A stretch of 64,000 bases of DNA. Origin: Mycolicibacterium austroafricanum (lineage in GTDB: Bacteria > Actinomycetota > Actinomycetes > Mycobacteriales > Mycobacteriaceae). Of this stretch, positions 59,986 to 64,000 are shown one piece after another (the first letter of the stretch is position 1; each line of letters starts with the position of its first letter). The position numbers and the translations under genes were made by a program. A model generated the notes under the pieces. It saw only the letters and a list, made by a program, of their open reading frames with translations. It did no database searches and had not been told where the DNA came from. The stretch spans positions 852,712 to 916,711 of the forward strand of contig NZ_HG964450.1 of NCBI RefSeq assembly GCF_000612725.1. The letters run 5' to 3'.

Positions 59986-61322
59986 GATCCCGCTCCGGGC
60001 GGTGCCATCATGCCGGGCAGTCCTGCAGCAGGGTCGGTGTCGACGACCTGTGTGGCTGGCGGCACGGCCTCGGCCGGCAGCAGGGGTCCCGGAGGTGGCG
60101 CATCGGGCACGGGCCCGGCCTGGGGTGCGGCGGCGGCCGGCTGCGGCGGAACGAAGTCCGGCCTCATCCAATCCTCGCTGTAGGTGACCTCGTTGGGCCG
60201 CACGCTGGGTCCGACAAACGGGTTCACACCGAAGGGCAGGAAGTTGTATTGGCGGTTCTTCACGATGGGCGCCAGATACTGCACACAGAGCTTCGAGGAC
60301 TGTTCGGCGTTCAGCCGCGACGCGGCCTGGATGGCGCCGCAGAGGAACGAAATCGGGTTGGCGAAGTTGTTGAGTGCCAGAGCACCGGTCAGTGTGCCCT
60401 GCGCGGGTTGGTAGATGTTGATGAAGTTGGCCAGCGTGTTGGGCGCGATGTGCAGGAATTGTTCGAGGTCGCCGATGCTGTCGTGGGCGGCTTGCGACAC
60501 CGACGCCAGTTTGTCGGTGGTGGTTCCGAGCGATTCGCGGTTCTCGGCGACGAAGCTCTGCACGTCGCCGACCACCGAGTTGAGATCGCGTACGGCGTTG
60601 GCGACCTGGCCGGGGTCGGCGGCCAGCGCGCCGGTGACCGATGCGAGATTCTGGTTGAGCTGGCGGATCAGGTCGGTACTGCCCTGCAGTGCGGACACGA
60701 GCATCGACAGGTTCTTGATGCTGGTGAAGGTGTCGTCGCTGTGGTCACCGAGCGCCGAGACCGTCTGCGACAGTCTGATGATGGAGTCGCGGATGGCCGG
60801 GCCGTTGCCGCGCAGGTTGTTCGCGGTCGTAGTGACGAACTCGCCGAGTGTGCTCACCCCGCCGGGCTGGGTGGGTTGCAGTGTGTCGGTGAGCTTTTCC
60901 AGTTGTACGCGGAAGTCGTCGAACTCAACGGGCACTGCGGTGCGGTCCTCGGGGATCACGGCGTCGTCGGTCAATGTGGCTCCGCCGGTGTAGGGCGGGG
61001 TGAGCTGAATGGCACGGGAACTGACCAGTGTGGGTGACAGGATCGCAGCCTTGACCTCGGCGGGTACCGCGTACTGGTCGTCGATCCAAAACGAGATCTT
61101 CACGCGTGTCGGCTCGGGGTCGATGGCGGCGATCTTGCCGACGTTGACTCCGCGGATGCGGACGTCGTCGCCGACGAACACGCCGTTGCTGTTCTCGAAG
61201 TACGCCACGATCTGTTTGCGCGACACCGCCTGGGTGGCGGACACGATCAAATAGCCGCCGGCGATCAGTGCGGCCACCAATGCCGCGGCGATGCCGATGC
61301 GGAGTGTCCGACGGTCCTTCAT
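59982..61322 (-). CDS. mceD: Mce-family protein MceD (second operon)
   Basis: Fourth Mce subunit, 446 residues. Membrane anchor (IGIAAALVAALIAGGYLIVSA), Mce domain (IVAYFENSNGVFVGDDVRIR, then GVNVGKIAAIDP), helical region, the FLCGAIQAASRL segment with Cys, and a proline/alanine-rich C-terminal tail (FVPPQPAAAAPQAGPVPDAP) that is typical of MceD. It overlaps both neighbours by four bases. Confidence 0.88.
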   Translation of the reverse strand: MKDRRTLRIGIAAALVAALIAGGYLIVSATQAVSRKQIVAYFENSNGVFVGDDVRIRGVNVGKIAAIDPEPTRVKISFWIDDQYAVPAEVKAAILSPTLVSSRAIQLTPPYTGGATLTDDAVIPEDRTAVPVEFDDFRVQLEKLTDTLQPTQPGGVSTLGEFVTTTANNLRGNGPAIRDSIIRLSQTVSALGDHSDDTFTSIKNLSMLVSALQGSTDLIRQLNQNLASVTGALAADPGQVANAVRDLNSVVGDVQSFVAENRESLGTTTDKLASVSQAAHDSIGDLEQFLHIAPNTLANFINIYQPAQGTLTGALALNNFANPISFLCGAIQAASRLNAEQSSKLCVQYLAPIVKNRQYNFLPFGVNPFVGPSVRPNEVTYSEDWMRPDFVPPQPAAAAPQAGPVPDAPPPGPLLPAEAVPPATQVVDTDPAAGLPGMMAPPGAGS

Positions 61323-62677
61323 CGAGTGGGCTCCTCAGCGTTGGGGGCCGCCGCGGGCGGCTCACCGGGTGCGAGTTGGAACACCGGTGGGGTCGCGGTG
61401 GCGTTCGGGTCGTTGCCGGGTCCGGGGGCGGGCGGACCGGGTGGGGGTCCCCCCGGAGCCGGGGCCGGTCCCGGATCTCGGTAGGGGTAGCAACCGGTCG
61501 GACCGGGCAACGGCACTCCCGGTGGGCCGCAGCCCTGGTCGCCGGGATTGCCGGTGATCGCGTCGGGCAGTGTGAGGTTGGGGTCCCCTCCCTGGCCGGT
61601 GCGCGGCATCGGGATCGGCAGGCTGGGGATGCCGGGCTGGCCGGTCTGCGGGTCGACCCGTTCCGTAGGTGCCAGGACGTTCGGGTCGAGCCCGAGATCG
61701 GAGAACGCGGCGTCGATGAACGGCTGCGCGAACTGTCCGGGGACGAGGTTGGCGAGGTAGGCCTTGAAGAACGGACCCGAGGCCAGGGTCTCCCCGAGTG
61801 CCATCGCGTAGGTCGAGAAGCCGCGGATCGACTCCTGCACTTGGGTTTTGCGGTTGTCGACGATCGTCAGCACCCCGTTGAGGCGATCCAGCGTGGGCTT
61901 GAGGCTTTCGCGGTTCTCGGCGATGAAGCCCTTGATCTGCCGGGCCAGTGCCGAGACGTTGCCCGAGATCTGCTCCAGGGCGGCGTTCTGCGCGCGAAGT
62001 GCGACCAGCAGCGCGTTGGTGTCGCGGATCAGGCCGACCACTTCGTCGGTGCGCTCCGACAGGACCGTCGTCGCCTTCTTTGCGTTCTCCAGCAATGTGC
62101 GCAGTTGTGCGTCGCGCTGATTGATTGAGTCCGAGAACCGTGCCACGCCGTCGACGGCCGCGCGGATCTGAGGCGGGGTGTCACGCAGCGTGTCCGACAA
62201 GGTGGCCAGGGAGTCAGACAGCTGGGTAGTGTCCAGGCCGCTGATCGTGGAGGTCAGGTCGCCCAGGGCGTCGGGCAGCTGGTAGGGCGAATTCGTGCGG
62301 GCCATCGGGATGGTGTCGCTCAAGTGGCCGTCGCCGCGCGGGGTTACCTCGACGACCTTGTTGCCGAGCAGGCTCTTGGTCTTGATGGCTGCTTCGGAGC
62401 GCTCGCCCAGACGGATGTCGTCGTCGACGGTGAATTCGACGAGCACTCCGTCGGGGGTGAGGCTGATCTTCTGAACCTGGCCGGCGCGCACACCCGAGAC
62501 CTGCACTGGGGCATCGGAGGTCAATCCGCCAAGTTCGTCGAAATAGGCTGAGTACGTGTCGGTTCCCGAAAGGAACGGGATGCGCGTGAAGTTGAAGCCG
62601 ATGACCACGGCGGCCAGGACGGCGACCGTGCCGATAGCGCCGATCACGGCGAGGTTGCGTTCCCGGAAGGGTTTCAT
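61319..62677 (-). CDS. mceC: Mce-family protein MceC (second operon)
   Basis: Third Mce subunit, 452 residues from the ATG at 62677 (MKPFRERNLAVIGAIG) overlapping mceB by four bases. Membrane anchor, Mce domain (YSAYFDELGGLTSDAPVQVS, then GVRAGQVQKI), helical region and a proline-rich tail (PGGPPPGPPAPGPGNDP). The tail is over 80 residues long, in contrast to the short MceC of the first operon. Confidence 0.88.
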   Translation of the reverse strand: MKPFRERNLAVIGAIGTVAVLAAVVIGFNFTRIPFLSGTDTYSAYFDELGGLTSDAPVQVSGVRAGQVQKISLTPDGVLVEFTVDDDIRLGERSEAAIKTKSLLGNKVVEVTPRGDGHLSDTIPMARTNSPYQLPDALGDLTSTISGLDTTQLSDSLATLSDTLRDTPPQIRAAVDGVARFSDSINQRDAQLRTLLENAKKATTVLSERTDEVVGLIRDTNALLVALRAQNAALEQISGNVSALARQIKGFIAENRESLKPTLDRLNGVLTIVDNRKTQVQESIRGFSTYAMALGETLASGPFFKAYLANLVPGQFAQPFIDAAFSDLGLDPNVLAPTERVDPQTGQPGIPSLPIPMPRTGQGGDPNLTLPDAITGNPGDQGCGPPGVPLPGPTGCYPYRDPGPAPAPGGPPPGPPAPGPGNDPNATATPPVFQLAPGEPPAAAPNAEEPTR

Positions 62678-63702
62678 CGCGGCGTGCACCTGCCCGAGTC
62701 CTGACCGGCGATCTTGATGTAGACGGGTTGGCCGCCCTTGCCGTTCACCTTGAGTGCCAGGTCGCAAAGGTAGAAGCTGAAGAAGTCACCACTGAGTCCC
62801 TGTCTGTTCAATGTGCGGTAAGCGTCGGGCAGCGTGGCGAGCAGGTTGTCGAAGTATTCGTGGTCGGCCAGGACGGTGCTGGCCACGCGGTCGGTCTGGT
62901 CGAGAGTGGTCTTCAGCGGCGGCCGGGCCTGTGACAGCAGGTCGGCGATCGACCCGGCGGCCTCATTGGCGTAGGCCACCCCGTTGCTGATGTCCTGCTT
63001 ACGGCCTTCGAGACCGTGAATCAGTTCCGACAGTGAGTCGACCGCCGAGCCGAACTTCTCGCTGTGGTCGCCTAGCGATCCCAGCACGGAGTTGAGGTTG
63101 CCGATCACCTCGCCGATGAGCTGGTCCCGGTCGGCGAGCGTGTTGGTCAGCGCTGCAGTCTGATCCAAGACCGCGCCGATGGTGGCGCCCTGGCCCTGGA
63201 ACGCGGTGATGAGCTGGTTGGTCAGCGTGTTCACCTGGGTGGGGTCCAGGGCGCGGAACAGCGGGCGGAAGCCGCCGATGAGGGCGTCGAGATCCAGGGC
63301 GGGTGCAGTGCGCTCCAGCGGGATGGTGCCGCCGGGTGCGAGCTTGGTGGTACCGCCCGCACCCTCCTCCAGCGCGAGGTAGCGACCGCCGATGAGGTTG
63401 TCGTAGCGAATCACCGCGCGGCTGCCGCCGGTCAGCACCACGGTGTCATCGGCACTGAAGGCGACGTCGACGGTGGAGTCGTCGCGGACGTGGAGGCTCT
63501 TGACCTTGCCGACCTCGACGCCGGCGATGCGCACGAAGTCGTCTTCCTCGAGGCCGCCGACGCCGGCGAAGATCGCGTTGTAGGTCTTCTCGGGTTCGAA
63601 TCGCAGTTGTGCGAACACAGTCACCAACGCGAAGGCACCCGCGGCGCAGAGGGTGACGAACAGCGCTAGGCGCCATAGCGTCCCGGACAATTTCGCGCGC
63701 AA
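62674..63702 (-). CDS. mceB: Mce-family protein MceB (second operon)
   Basis: Second Mce subunit, 342 residues if it starts at the TTG at 63702, which has a purine-rich AAAGAGAGG 9 bases upstream and gives the expected short N-terminus before the anchor (TLWRLALFVTLCAAGAFALV). Mce domain (YNAIFAGVGGLEEDDFVRIA, then GVEVGKVKSL) and the Cys-containing C-terminus (AGQDSGRCTPR) are present. Upstream open frame overlaps mceA and is not used. Confidence 0.85.
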   Translation of the reverse strand: MRAKLSGTLWRLALFVTLCAAGAFALVTVFAQLRFEPEKTYNAIFAGVGGLEEDDFVRIAGVEVGKVKSLHVRDDSTVDVAFSADDTVVLTGGSRAVIRYDNLIGGRYLALEEGAGGTTKLAPGGTIPLERTAPALDLDALIGGFRPLFRALDPTQVNTLTNQLITAFQGQGATIGAVLDQTAALTNTLADRDQLIGEVIGNLNSVLGSLGDHSEKFGSAVDSLSELIHGLEGRKQDISNGVAYANEAAGSIADLLSQARPPLKTTLDQTDRVASTVLADHEYFDNLLATLPDAYRTLNRQGLSGDFFSFYLCDLALKVNGKGGQPVYIKIAGQDSGRCTPR

Positions 63703-63742
63703 AGTCTTTGGCCTCTCTTTGAGATCGGACGTCGGTGGTGGG

Positions 63743-64000
63743 TCAATTGCCTGCCGGTGGTGCCGCGGCGTCGGGCACGGCCTGCGGCCCTTCGGGTGCC
63801 GGTGGCGCGGGCGGGACACCCGGATACAGCGGGGTGCCGTCGGGCCCGTACAGCGGTGCCCCATAGGGCGGCGCACCGGGGTACGGGATCGGTCCGGGTG
63901 CCGGGCCTCCGGGGTAGCGGATGCGGGGTGGCTCCGGGATCGCCTTGGTGACCGGGAAGTAGTTCGCCAGGCCGGGGAACCCGATGCCGGGGTTGGGTCG
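63743..64000 (-). CDS. mceA: Mce-family protein MceA, C-terminal part only (second operon)
   Basis: The last 85 codons of a leftward frame run from the window edge to a TGA at 63743. The translation begins RPNPGIGFPGLANYFPVTKA and continues as Pro/Gly/Tyr-rich tail (YGPDGTPLYPGVPPAPPAPE) ending AAAPPAGN, the usual MceA C-terminus. It lies 40 bases upstream of mceB. The rest of MceA and the yrbE genes should lie to the right of the window. Confidence 0.8.
   Translation of the reverse strand, partial: RPNPGIGFPGLANYFPVTKAIPEPPRIRYPGGPAPGPIPYPGAPPYGAPLYGPDGTPLYPGVPPAPPAPEGPQAVPDAAAPPAGN

Noticed and set aside
1..64000. CRISPR arrays, rRNA or tRNA genes
   Set aside because: No regularly spaced repeats and no recognisable rRNA or tRNA sequence were seen on reading through the window.

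Overview
The window is high-GC, densely packed actinobacterial DNA. Two complete-looking mce (YrbE/Mce) transport operons, an ethA/ethR pair closely resembling the Mycobacterium tuberculosis proteins as I recall them, an MPT51-type non-catalytic antigen 85 homologue, a FadE5-like acyl-CoA dehydrogenase and an IS1380-type element all point to a Mycobacterium/Mycolicibacterium chromosome. No rRNA, tRNA or CRISPR array was seen. All identifications come from motif recognition and remembered homologues; no search was run.

Region 1 (1-33.8 kb). After an IS1634-type transposase (17-1654) comes a lipid or cyclic-ketone catabolic island: two acyl-CoA ligases, an aldehyde dehydrogenase, an HSL-type esterase, EthA and a second Baeyer-Villiger-type flavoenzyme, three SDRs, a crotonase carrying the 6-oxocamphor-hydrolase residue set, a P450 translationally coupled to a FadE5-like dehydrogenase, and a large mce operon (about 9.4-22.3 kb) with YrbE permeases, MceA-F and accessory proteins. 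Most divergent promoters here carry a 15-bp palindrome TCAACA-N3-TGTTGA, often followed at fixed spacing by a third half site. Two closely related TetR proteins (3924 and 27930) are the obvious candidate regulators. The mce operon would import a hydrophobic substrate and the surrounding enzymes would activate, oxidise and cleave it. An IS1380-type element with a CTAG target duplication has landed in the 3' end of mceA and separates mceB-F from the permease genes.

Region 2 (33.8-41.2 kb). A five-gene type II-like CBASS anti-phage operon (CD-NTase, separate E2-like protein, separate E1-like protein, JAB protease, TIR-SAVED effector) is followed by a convergent gene for a DEDDh exonuclease fused to BRCT and zinc-ribbon segments, and an apparently orphan Phd/YefM antitoxin.

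Region 3 (41.5-50.3 kb). A Tn7-like transposition module on the minus strand: TnsA-like endonuclease, TniA/TnsB-like DDE transposase, TniB/TnsC-like ATPase and two TniQ proteins, with an XRE regulator between the TniQ genes and clustered repeats upstream of tnsA that look like transposase-binding sites.

Region 4 (50.3-64 kb). After about 0.7 kb without a recognisable gene comes a second minus-strand mce operon, running off the right edge inside mceA and continuing through mceB-F, two Mce-associated membrane proteins, a CAP-domain protein, an MPT51-like protein, an MceG-type ATPase, a TetR regulator and small downstream genes, most joined by 4-bp start/stop overlaps.
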